Assembly (NCBI GenBank): GCA_016186245.1
Contig: JACPLZ010000044.1
Coordinates: forward strand, 1 to 30,636
Direction: 5' to 3'
From: Candidatus Peregrinibacteria bacterium
GTDB lineage: Bacteria; Patescibacteriota; Gracilibacteria; UBA1369; LOWO2-01-FULL-3
DNA length: 30,636 nt
Positions 15,043 to 22,246 of this stretch are shown piece by piece. The number at the start of each line of letters is the position of its first letter. The first letter of the stretch is position 1. The notes below the pieces were generated by a model. The model was not told the origin of the DNA. It searched no databases and saw only the letters and a list, made by a program, of their open reading frames with translations. Position numbers and translations under genes: made by a program.

Positions 15043-17319
15043 ATGATAGAAAAAATACAACTTAAAAACATCCTCCGCAGCATTCCCAAAACTCCCGGCA
15101 TTTATAAAATGCTCGATAAAAACGGCAGGGTTATTTATGTGGGAAAAGCCAGGCAAATCAACAAACGTGTCCGCCAATACTTTCAAAAAGATTACATGCA
15201 TTCCACCAGAACCCGCAAAATGCTCGAGAATTTGGCCAATATCGAAACCATCGCCACCGATTCTGAGCTCGAAGCGATACTGCTCGAAACCAATTTGATC
15301 AAACAGCTTCAGCCAAAATACAATATTTTGATGAAAGATGACAAAAATTATGTCTACATCCGCATCACCAAAAACGAGGATTTTCCCCGGATACAGATAG
15401 TAAGAAAAGTATTGAATGATGGAGCTAAATACATCGGCCCAAAAACCTCCGCCCATAAAGTAAAAGAAACATTTAAAATTCTCAAAAAAATCTTTCCGTT
15501 TAGACATTGCGGTCTGGATATCGGTCTTTTGGAAAAACGTAAATTTCCAGAAAAACATGCAGTAAAAGTCACTCGCAAGGTTCTTAAATATCCATGTCTT
15601 GATTACTACATTAAGCGCTGTATCGCGCCATGCATCGGCAATTGCAATATTGAAGAATACCGTCAGATCATCAAAAATGTGGAGAATTTTCTGGAAGGAA
15701 AAGCGGACGACATTCTCAATGACCTCCGCAAACAGATGCAGACTTACGCTCAAAATCACGAATTTGAAAAAGCTGCACGCCTCCGCGACAAGCTAAAAAA
15801 AGTGGAAGAAATTTTGGAAAAACAGAAAATTTCCGATCCAAACCGCAAAGACACCGACATCATAAATTACGCCACCATAAGCGATAATGCATATTTTAAT
15901 CTTTTTCAGATACGAAATGGCAAATTGATTGGGCAGGAAAATTTCATATTGCAGTTGCGAACCGCCGGAGGCGGTGAACAACCTTCTCCTTCCGAACAAA
16001 GCGAAGTTCTAGAATCTTTCATGGAACAATATTATGAAATCGCCGCCGACATCCCCCAGGAAATTCTGATTCCTCATGCCACCGAAAACAACCTTGAAGA
16101 ATTTATGAAAACCAAAGCTCAAAAAAAAGTAAAAATTATTGTTCCCCGGCGCGGTGAAAAAAATAAATTACTGGAATTAAGCCTGAAAAACGCCGAAATA
16201 TATGCCGATAGAAATCGCCCAAAATGGGAAGACCAGAAATCCGCCATCGCCTCAATCGCTGAAATTTTACAACTCCCTTCAGCTCCAAAACGCATCGAAT
16301 GTTATGATATTTCCCATTTAAGCGGCACCGAAACCGTCGGCTCCATGATCGTTTTTGAAAACGGCTCCGCAAAAAACAGTCATTACCGCAAATTTCATCT
16401 GCGCACGGTGCAAAATAAACCTGACGATTATAAATCTCTGGAAGAAGTTATTTACAGGCGTTTCTCCAAACTCACCTCCGAAAATTTACCTGCCGGTTTT
16501 AAATTTAAAAGAGCCGCCAAAAAGCATCATGAATTTATCAAACAGCACACTCCGAAAGATTTTATATGCACAGACAGACAATTTTACGTGCTGGAAAAAA
16601 ATATGGAACCTCAAAAAATCGATTCAATGCATGGATTTATCGCCATCAAAGAATACCCGGGCAAATTTTCCGAAATCAGCAATTTATGGGGATATAAACT
16701 TATCAAAGAGGCGATAAAAAAAACCAAAGGCAACCGCGTATATATCGCCTGCACGGAGGAACTGCGCGATTATTGCTCAATGATAGGCTTTGAGGAAATC
16801 AAAAAATTGCCGCCTGGAATAAGGGACATGCTGAAAAACTCCCGATCACAACGAAATTTTCAGGATTTGAGCGAAAATGATGAAGCTCGAGGAGGCATAT
16901 CAGAGAAGATACGCCGACGAGAGGTGAATCATTTGCAGCCAAATCCTGAAAATTGCAGTAGGTCGGGAGTTTTTCAGCGTGTCCTAAGGACAACTTATCC
17001 AATCACGATGGCCTACGACAAAAATAAACACAAAATTGATGAATCATTCAGCAAAAAACCGGATCTCATCATAATTGATGGAGGAAAAGGACAACTTTCC
17101 GCCGCAGATAAAATTCTTAAAGAATTGAACCTGGATATTCCACGCATTTCTCTTGCAAAAAAACTGGAAGAAATTTTTTTTCCAAATCGGCAAAACTCTC
17201 TCATTCTTGATCGCACTTCTCCAGCACTCAAACTCCTTCAGCATGCCCGCGACGAAGCCCACCGCTTCGCCATCACTTACAACAGAAACCGCCGTTCCAA
17301 AGCCTACAAGAAGCCATAA
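15043..17319 (+). CDS. uvrC: Excinuclease subunit UvrC with GNAT-like insertion and embedded palindromic element, lacking HhH domain
   Basis: UvrC makes both incisions in nucleotide excision repair. The GIY-YIG domain is at the start (TPGIYKMLDKNGRVIYVGKA), the UVR motif near residues 225-260 (FEKAARLRDKLKKVEEILEK), and the RNase H-like nuclease begins with ECYDISHLSGTETVGSMIVF. After YRRFSKL (about 472) a ~190-residue insertion interrupts that nuclease, which resumes at KPDLIIIDGGKGQL (about 670) and ends HRFAITYNRNRRS. Residues ~489-600 of the insertion look like a GNAT domain (HGFIAIKEYPGKFSEISNLW; VYIACTEELRDYCSMIGFEE) missing the usual acetyl-CoA loop. Residues ~596-646 are encoded by a family-F palindrome. 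The protein stops without the usual helix-hairpin-helix pair. Length is 758 versus about 600 normally. Confidence 0.88.
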   Translation: MIEKIQLKNILRSIPKTPGIYKMLDKNGRVIYVGKARQINKRVRQYFQKDYMHSTRTRKMLENLANIETIATDSELEAILLETNLIKQLQPKYNILMKDDKNYVYIRITKNEDFPRIQIVRKVLNDGAKYIGPKTSAHKVKETFKILKKIFPFRHCGLDIGLLEKRKFPEKHAVKVTRKVLKYPCLDYYIKRCIAPCIGNCNIEEYRQIIKNVENFLEGKADDILNDLRKQMQTYAQNHEFEKAARLRDKLKKVEEILEKQKISDPNRKDTDIINYATISDNAYFNLFQIRNGKLIGQENFILQLRTAGGGEQPSPSEQSEVLESFMEQYYEIAADIPQEILIPHATENNLEEFMKTKAQKKVKIIVPRRGEKNKLLELSLKNAEIYADRNRPKWEDQKSAIASIAEILQLPSAPKRIECYDISHLSGTETVGSMIVFENGSAKNSHYRKFHLRTVQNKPDDYKSLEEVIYRRFSKLTSENLPAGFKFKRAAKKHHEFIKQHTPKDFICTDRQFYVLEKNMEPQKIDSMHGFIAIKEYPGKFSEISNLWGYKLIKEAIKKTKGNRVYIACTEELRDYCSMIGFEEIKKLPPGIRDMLKNSRSQRNFQDLSENDEARGGISEKIRRREVNHLQPNPENCSRSGVFQRVLRTTYPITMAYDKNKHKIDESFSKKPDLIIIDGGKGQLSAADKILKELNLDIPRISLAKKLEEIFFPNRQNSLILDRTSPALKLLQHARDEAHRFAITYNRNRRSKAYKKP
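15954..15982. repeat. GTTG...CAAC palindrome inside uvrC
   Basis: GTTG-C-GAACCGCC is followed by GGAGGCGG and GAACAAC. The CCGCC/GGCGG arms and GTTG/CAAC ends resemble palindrome P1 with a changed middle. It is translated as RTAGGGEQP in the linker between the UVR motif and the nuclease domain. Confidence 0.45.
16830..16978. repeat. Family-F palindromic element, copy 1, in frame inside uvrC
   Basis: Perfect 16-bp outer arms (16830-16845 and 16963-16978), a perfect 15-bp second stem (16855-16869 with 16940-16954), then AAATGAT/ATCATTT, and an apical hairpin GGCATATC/GATACGCC with one mismatch. About 85 nt of core are nearly identical to copy 2 at 17332. The element is read through by uvrC with no stop and adds about 50 residues. 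Confidence 0.85.
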
Positions 17320-17331
17320 TTATTAATCTTA

Positions 17332-17488
17332 GGAACCTCTGAAAAACCTACGACAGTTACGAAAATTTCAGAATTTGAGCGAAAATGATGAAGCTCGAGG
17401 AAGCATATCAGAGAAGATACGCTGACGAGAGATGAATCATTTGCAGCCAAATTCTGAAATTTGCAGTAGGTGGTTTTTCAGAGGTTCC
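17332..17488. repeat. Family-F palindromic element, copy 2, just after uvrC
   Basis: Perfect 17-bp outer arms (17332-17348 and 17472-17488) and a perfect 15-bp second stem (17363-17377 with 17448-17462). The apical hairpin is AGCATATC/GATACGCT, matching GGC/GCC in copy 1 by a paired change. It starts 12 nt after the uvrC stop and may act as its 3' end. Confidence 0.85.
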
Positions 17489-17510
17489 CTTACTATACGA
17501 TATCATTTTT

Positions 17511-17638
17511 GTCATGGTAAGCCAAGCCTGCACTGGGCTTGCAGAAGTGAACCACGACATAGATCCTGAAACAAGTTCAGGATGACACAAAAGTTCAGGA
17601 TGACACAAAAGTTCAGGATGACACAAAAGTTCAGTATC
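17511..17638. repeat. Composite repeat tract between uvrC and thiI
   Basis: The stretch 17320-17638 has no gene. After family-F copy 2, 17511-17558 is a P2-type hairpin (GTCATGGT/ACCACGAC ends, AAGCC/GGCTT inner stem). ATCCTGAA (17563-17570) pairs with TTCAGGAT (17576-17583) around ACAAG (palindrome P3). From 17576 an 18-bp unit TTCAGGATGACACAAAAG repeats three times, ending at the thiI stop at 17639. This shows the same P3 half-unit expanding tandemly as at 14302. Confidence 0.8.
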
Positions 17639-18811
17639 TCACAACAATATCACTTCCGCCTCATCCACCACCTTCTCCACCCATTTTTCCACATCCAAAT
17701 TCTCCTCATACCTCCTCACGTCATAAACATTCGCCCTTAACTCCGGCTTCCTGGGCATAAACATCGTACAGCTGTCCTTGCATGGCAATTTGGAAATTTC
17801 AAAAGTCCCGATTTTTTCCGCCAATTTCACAGTCTCCTCTTTGTCAAAACCGATAAGCGGCTGGAACAAAGGAATTGTAGAGGCATCATGAATTGCAAAC
17901 ATATTTTCAGACGTCTGGGAAGCAACCTGCCCCAAACTATCGCCGGTCACAAGCCCTCTGGCCTTTTCCTGCCGCGCAATTTTTTCGGCAATTCTGACCA
18001 TCATGCGCCGATACAGCACAGTCCGTATTTTTCCGGGTATATCCAGATTCGTTGCAATGGCTTTCTGTACCTGCCCGAAAGGCAGCAAATAAAGCTTGGT
18101 ATGTTGCTGATATCCGCTTAAAATTTTCACCAGTTGTTTTACCTGCGCCATTTCATCCTTGTCCGTATACGGATAGCCATGAAAATGCGTAAAAATTATG
18201 CGCGCGCCTCTCCTCATCATCAAATAAGATGCCACCGGAGAATCAATACCGGATGAAATAAGCGACACCAGTTTCCCCTGGCTGTTAACTGATAATCCTC
18301 CGGCTCCGTCATATTTTTTAAAAGAAAAAAAACCGTGATTATTAAAAAACTCCACATCAATGGTCAGCTCCGCATTTTTTAATTTGACCGGCAATCCCAA
18401 TCCTTCATCCAAAAGCAAAGCTCCAAGCTCGCGCTCAGCATCAACAGAATGAAAGGGGAGTACCATCGACCTTTTGCACCTTACTACAAAATTCGCCGGC
18501 TTTTGTTCAAACTTCGGCATATTATCCCAAATCTGCCCGGCAAGCTTTTTTAAATCAGTCGAGCCCTCAAGCACAAACTTGAAATTTCTCACACCAAAAA
18601 CTTTTTCAACAACATCGACATATTTATTGATATCAATTTTTTCCGGCAATTTAACCGTCAAACGCCCCAATGAATGTCTAACAACAAAATTCCCCTTGAA
18701 ATTCCGGTCCAGTTTCAGCTTCAAAAATCTCTGCAGTTTTTTAACAAAATAGTCTTTGTTGGATTTCTTCAAACCTATTTCACCGTAATGTAACAACAAA
18801 TATTTCTCCAT
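17639..18811 (-). CDS. thiI: tRNA 4-thiouridine synthetase ThiI, without rhodanese domain
   Basis: This 390-residue protein has the N-terminal ferredoxin-like/THUMP region (LLHYGEIGLKKSNKDYFVKK at the start; ANFVVRCKRSMVLPFHSVDA) and the adenylating PP-loop (LVSLISSGIDSPVASYLMMRRG, about residue 180 on), plus LPCKDSCTMFMPRKP near the end. It activates U8 of tRNA for thiolation. It lacks the C-terminal rhodanese domain of the E. coli enzyme, as in many other bacteria, so sulfur would come from a separate carrier or another source. The ATG at 18811 is 54 nt from the divergent folP start. Its stop overlaps the end of the composite repeat tract. Confidence 0.9.
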   Translation of the reverse strand: MEKYLLLHYGEIGLKKSNKDYFVKKLQRFLKLKLDRNFKGNFVVRHSLGRLTVKLPEKIDINKYVDVVEKVFGVRNFKFVLEGSTDLKKLAGQIWDNMPKFEQKPANFVVRCKRSMVLPFHSVDAERELGALLLDEGLGLPVKLKNAELTIDVEFFNNHGFFSFKKYDGAGGLSVNSQGKLVSLISSGIDSPVASYLMMRRGARIIFTHFHGYPYTDKDEMAQVKQLVKILSGYQQHTKLYLLPFGQVQKAIATNLDIPGKIRTVLYRRMMVRIAEKIARQEKARGLVTGDSLGQVASQTSENMFAIHDASTIPLFQPLIGFDKEETVKLAEKIGTFEISKLPCKDSCTMFMPRKPELRANVYDVRRYEENLDVEKWVEKVVDEAEVILL

Positions 18812-18864
18812 TGCATCATTTATGGCATACTACAACCGATATTCCAAGACAAACCATCAAAACA

Positions 18865-19656
18865 ATGCATCATTTTCAGCCGAAAATCATGGGAATTTTG
18901 AATCTGACTCCGGATTCTTTCAGCGACGGCGGTCAACACAATCTTTTAAAAAATGCCGTTAAACATGCAAGAAAAATAGAGAAAGAAGGCGCCGATATTA
19001 TCGATATTGGAGGAGAATCCACCGGTCCGAATTCTAAAAACATCTCTTTGGAAGAAGAATTGAGCCGTGTCATCCCAATTCTGAAAAAAATCCGCAAAAA
19101 CACGAAACTGCCGATTTCCATCGATACCTGGAAAGCGGAAGTTGCCAGGCAGGCTCTGGAAGAAGGCGCCGACATGATAAATGATGTTACGGCTCTGCGA
19201 GGAGATAAAAAAATGGCCAAAATTGCCGCAAAATATCAATGTCAGATTGTACTTATGTACTCAAAAGATTCTACGGCCCGCACCACAGTTCAAAATAGGC
19301 ATTACAAAGATGTCATCCAGACAATCAAAAATTTTCTAAAAGAACAGATCGTCTTCGCAAACAAACATGGCATCAAGGATAAAAACATCATCATTGATCC
19401 GGGCATGGGACAATTCATCAGCAATATCCCCAGCTATAGTTATGAAATAATTGCCAGGCTTCAAGAACTGCAAACGTTTAAAAAACCGGTTTTAATAGGA
19501 ATTTCCAGAAAATCATTTTTAGGCGGACCGATGGAAGAACGCGACATTCGCGGGCTAAGCGCAACAGCAATTGCGATTCTAAATGGAGCCAGTATAATCA
19601 GAACTCACCAGATTTTCGCATCGCGAAAATCCTTAGACAGCACTTTACATAACTAA
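18865..19656 (+). CDS. folP: Dihydropteroate synthase FolP
   Basis: FolP joins p-aminobenzoate to hydroxymethyl-dihydropterin diphosphate. Motifs: MGILNLTPDSFSDGG, DIGGESTGPNSK (usual R replaced by G), ISIDTWKAEVARQALEEGAD, MINDVTALRG, IIDPGMGQF, LIGISRKSFLGG and RGLSATAIAILNGASIIRTH. The start is the ATG at 18865; an upstream TTG at 18811 overlaps thiI. After IIRTH the usual DV is replaced by QIFASRKSL, encoded by a GATTTTCGC/GCGAAAATC hairpin (19611-19631) that also occurs between genes elsewhere in the window. It opens the folate operon, with an 81-nt gap before the PTPS gene. Confidence 0.93.
   Translation: MHHFQPKIMGILNLTPDSFSDGGQHNLLKNAVKHARKIEKEGADIIDIGGESTGPNSKNISLEEELSRVIPILKKIRKNTKLPISIDTWKAEVARQALEEGADMINDVTALRGDKKMAKIAAKYQCQIVLMYSKDSTARTTVQNRHYKDVIQTIKNFLKEQIVFANKHGIKDKNIIIDPGMGQFISNIPSYSYEIIARLQELQTFKKPVLIGISRKSFLGGPMEERDIRGLSATAIAILNGASIIRTHQIFASRKSLDSTLHN
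19611..19631. repeat. Short hairpin P4 at the 3' end of folP
   Basis: GATTTTCGC-ATC-GCGAAAATC, followed by CTT. Related copies are at 23798, 26215 and 26313. The copy here is translated as the FolP C-terminal residues QIFASRKS. Confidence 0.6.
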
Positions 19657-19737
19657 AATACTAAGGGTAACATCGTTCTCGAGCATATTTCGCTCCGCCA
19701 AACATAAAATTTATTCTGTTCTACAACCCAACCACCC

Positions 19738-20088
19738 ATGCCAACCATGGATCTCAGCGTCACTTTCCGTTTCGCCGCCAGCCATTTTCTCACAAAATAT
19801 CACGGAAAATGTGAAAATCTTCACGGCCATAATTACAAGTTGATTATAACAATTTCCGGCCCTGTCCGTGAAGACGGCATGGTCATCGACTTCAAAATCA
19901 TCAAGGATAAAGTAAAACAGCACATACTTGAAAAACTCGATCATACTCACTTAAACAATCTCATAGACAATCCATCGGCGGAAAATCTTTCGGTTTGGAT
20001 TTGGGATAATTTAAAGAATGAATTGCCTCTAAAAAAAATCGAAGTATTTGAAACGGAAGATTACAATTGCAGTTATGAAGGCAAATAA
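19738..20088 (+). CDS. 6-pyruvoyltetrahydropterin synthase homolog, probably replacing dihydroneopterin aldolase (PTPS-I/III-like)
   Basis: This 116-residue COG0720 protein has the zinc histidines in FAASHFL and LHGHNY, the catalytic DHTHLN and the substrate-binding ETEDYNCSY. The active-site motif reads CENLHGHNY, i.e. both a Cys and an adjacent Glu before HGH. In this family the CExxHGH form has been linked to proteins that can make both the QueD-type product and 6-hydroxymethyl-dihydropterin, thereby replacing FolB; I recall this from the literature and it should be checked. Its place between folP and folK, and the absence of folB, support the folate role. A second ATG at 19747 is possible. 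Its 3' end overlaps folK by 14 nt. Confidence 0.85.
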   Translation: MPTMDLSVTFRFAASHFLTKYHGKCENLHGHNYKLIITISGPVREDGMVIDFKIIKDKVKQHILEKLDHTHLNNLIDNPSAENLSVWIWDNLKNELPLKKIEVFETEDYNCSYEGK

Positions 20089-20560
20089 CACAGTTTTCCT
20101 CGGCCTCGGCACAAACATCGGCAATCTCCGGCAGAATCTTAATACAGCTCTCGATGAAATTTCGCAAATTGCCAGAATAAGCCAAAAATCATCGATCTAC
20201 GAAACCGAACCGGTCGGCTATCAGGAGCAAAACAACTTTTTGAATATGGTAATTGAAATTGAAACAGCCCTAAGCCCTGTTGATCTGATAATCCGGCTGC
20301 AGGAAATTGAACACAAGATGGGCAAAAACAGGGAAATTGAAAACGGCCCCAGAATAATCGATCTCGATATTTTAATGTACAACAATGAGATAATTGATCT
20401 GCCGGGTCTCAAAATTCCCCATCCGCGGCTGCACCAGCGAAATTTCGTATTGGAACCATTCGCGGAAATCAGTGGAAATATTTTGCATCCAATTCTAAAA
20501 AAGAATATAAACACTCTGCGTCAAAACATAAAATATCCCACATGGATCAGAAAAAAATAG
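20075..20560 (+). CDS. folK: 6-hydroxymethyl-7,8-dihydropterin pyrophosphokinase
   Basis: FolK transfers diphosphate from ATP to the pterin before FolP acts. The family markers are VFLGLGTNIGNLRQNLNTAL at the N-terminus, SSIYETEPVGYQEQNNFLNM and NGPRIIDLDILMYNN, with the DxD magnesium site in DLDIL. Length is 161 residues from ATG at 20075. A TTG at 20048 would add nine residues not found in the family. The start lies inside the end of the PTPS gene and the stop inside folE, so the operon is translationally coupled. Confidence 0.94.
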   Translation: MKANNTVFLGLGTNIGNLRQNLNTALDEISQIARISQKSSIYETEPVGYQEQNNFLNMVIEIETALSPVDLIIRLQEIEHKMGKNREIENGPRIIDLDILMYNNEIIDLPGLKIPHPRLHQRNFVLEPFAEISGNILHPILKKNINTLRQNIKYPTWIRKK

Positions 20561-21093
20561 CAAAATTGATAAAGTCTCTTCTCCACGAAATAGAGGAAAA
20601 TAGTGGCCGTGAAGGACTTAAAAAAACACCGGAACGCGTTGCCAGATCATTTGAAAAAATATTCGGCGGCTACGATAAATATCCACATGAGTTGATGACA
20701 AAATTTGACGGCGAAAGTTATGATGAAATGATAATTTGCCGCAATATTGATTTTTATTCGACCTGCGAACATCATTTGCAGCCATTTTTTGGCCAGGTTT
20801 TTATTGGCTACATTCCTGATGGAAAAATAATAGGAATATCCAAACTTCCAAGAATTGTCGAAATATTTTCACGCAGGCTGCAAAACCAGGAAAGACTCAC
20901 AATGCAGATTGCAGACACTTTAAACAATATGCTCAGACCAAGAGGAGTAGGCGTAATCATTAAAGGACGCCATTTCTGCATGATGGCGCGTGGAGTGGAA
21001 AAGCAGAACAGTCTCATGACCACATCAGCCTGCCGCGGATTATTTAAAAATAATGCCAAAACCAGATCGGAATTTCTCAAACTCATTGAATAA
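20542..21093 (+). CDS. folE: GTP cyclohydrolase I FolE
   Basis: FolE converts GTP to dihydroneopterin triphosphate, the first folate step. This 183-residue type I enzyme has the zinc site CEHHLQPFFG with the later cysteine in RHFCMMARGV, the pterin/GTP site ISKLPRIVEIFSRRLQNQER, and ends with SACRGLFKNNAKTRSEFL. The ATG at 20542 overlaps folK by 19 nt. The 3' end overlaps the longest pabB reading by 41 nt. No PreQ1 or THF riboswitch precedes the operon. Confidence 0.96.
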   Translation: MDQKKIAKLIKSLLHEIEENSGREGLKKTPERVARSFEKIFGGYDKYPHELMTKFDGESYDEMIICRNIDFYSTCEHHLQPFFGQVFIGYIPDGKIIGISKLPRIVEIFSRRLQNQERLTMQIADTLNNMLRPRGVGVIIKGRHFCMMARGVEKQNSLMTTSACRGLFKNNAKTRSEFLKLIE

Positions 21094-22246
21094 TTTGAAA
21101 TTCAATCTGCACAAAAAAATTATTCAATCAAAAAAGCCCGCAGTATTTTTTAGCGGCAATAAAGCTGTTTTCGCGGAAAATCCAACAGACAGCTACACAG
21201 GAGGATCGATCACAAAATTTATACAGTTCACAAAAAAACATCAAAAGAAACTATTAATTGGATATCTCTCATATGATATTAGTTATGATCTCTTAAAAAT
21301 TCCACAAAACGCCAAAAACGGTCTGAAACTGCCAAAAATCTACTTCCAGGCATTTCCAAAGTGGGAGTCTTTTACATTGGCCAAAACTCATACTGTCATG
21401 GTGAGCTCTACATCTGTCATGGTGAGCCCGTCGAACCATGACAATGCTATTAAAAACCACTTCCACCCAACCACCCCCAAATCCACCTACGTCAAAACCT
21501 TCTGGAAAATCCGCAAATACATCAAGCAGGGCGAGATTTATCAGGTAAATTACACCCACCGCCTTCATTCCAAATCAAAACTTTCCGGCCGGGAAATATT
21601 CCTACGGCTTCTTCAGACAAATAAAGTGCCGCATCTTGCATACCTGGAAGGACCGAATTTCGAAATAATCAGCGCCTCTCCCGAACGATTCATCAAAATC
21701 GAAAATCGCACAATTTCCACATATCCGATAAAAGGCACTATTCCAATTTCAAAAGACCCAAAAGAGCTTATGGACAGCCAAAAAGAGGCCGCCGAACTCA
21801 ACATGATCACCGACCTGCTGCGAAACGATCTCGGAAAAGTTTCCGAAACCGGCACCGTCAAAGTCAGAGCGCATCGCCGCCTGCAAAAATGTCCTACAGT
21901 CTGGCATACCTACAGCAAAATCACCGGCCGACTCCGGCAAAATCTCACACCGTTGGAAGCTCTGATCTCCATGTTTCCAGGCGGCTCAATTACAGGCTGT
22001 CCCAAAAAACGCGCCGTTGAAATCATTGATGAAATAGAGCCTGACACAAGAGGCGTATACACAGGCTGCATTGTCTGCATTCATCCCCAATATCTCGACT
22101 CTTCCATTGTCATTCGGACAATAATCAAAAAAGGACAGGATTTATATTTGCAAGTCGGCGGAGGCATCACCTATGACTCCACGGTAGAAAAAGAATATCA
22201 GGAAACACTCGACAAAGCGGCATCATTTATGAATATATTAGATTGA
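21053..22246 (+). CDS. pabB: Aminodeoxychorismate synthase component I PabB
   Basis: PabB aminates chorismate to 4-amino-4-deoxychorismate. The chorismate-binding fold shows KQGEIYQVNYTHRL, SASPERFIKI, TYPIKGTIPISKD, ITDLLRNDLGKVSETG, MFPGGSITGCPKKRAVEIID and YLQVGGGITYDST. The lysine in PIKGT marks ADC synthase rather than anthranilate synthase (PIAGT-like). Start is uncertain: ATG at 21053 overlaps folE by 41 nt, while TTG at 21095 begins two nt after the folE stop. Residues about 115-131 (VMVSSTSVMVSPSNHD) are encoded by an inserted P2 repeat. No pabA is in the window; it may use free ammonia or a shared TrpG. The stop overlaps the pabC TTG start. Confidence 0.92.
   Translation: MPKPDRNFSNSLNNLKFNLHKKIIQSKKPAVFFSGNKAVFAENPTDSYTGGSITKFIQFTKKHQKKLLIGYLSYDISYDLLKIPQNAKNGLKLPKIYFQAFPKWESFTLAKTHTVMVSSTSVMVSPSNHDNAIKNHFHPTTPKSTYVKTFWKIRKYIKQGEIYQVNYTHRLHSKSKLSGREIFLRLLQTNKVPHLAYLEGPNFEIISASPERFIKIENRTISTYPIKGTIPISKDPKELMDSQKEAAELNMITDLLRNDLGKVSETGTVKVRAHRRLQKCPTVWHTYSKITGRLRQNLTPLEALISMFPGGSITGCPKKRAVEIIDEIEPDTRGVYTGCIVCIHPQYLDSSIVIRTIIKKGQDLYLQVGGGITYDSTVEKEYQETLDKAASFMNILD
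21395..21442. repeat. P2 repeat inserted in frame in pabB
   Basis: GTCATGGTGAGC (21395-21406), a 9-nt spacer, then GTCATGGTGAGCCCGTCGAA plus CCATGAC (21416-21442). The second part is a palindrome (GTCATGGT/ACCATGAC). It falls in the variable region of PabB before the chorismate-binding core. Confidence 0.7.

Noticed and set aside
21053..22246. Anthranilate synthase TrpE instead of PabB
   Set aside because: The PIKGT motif and the folate operon context favour aminodeoxychorismate synthase.
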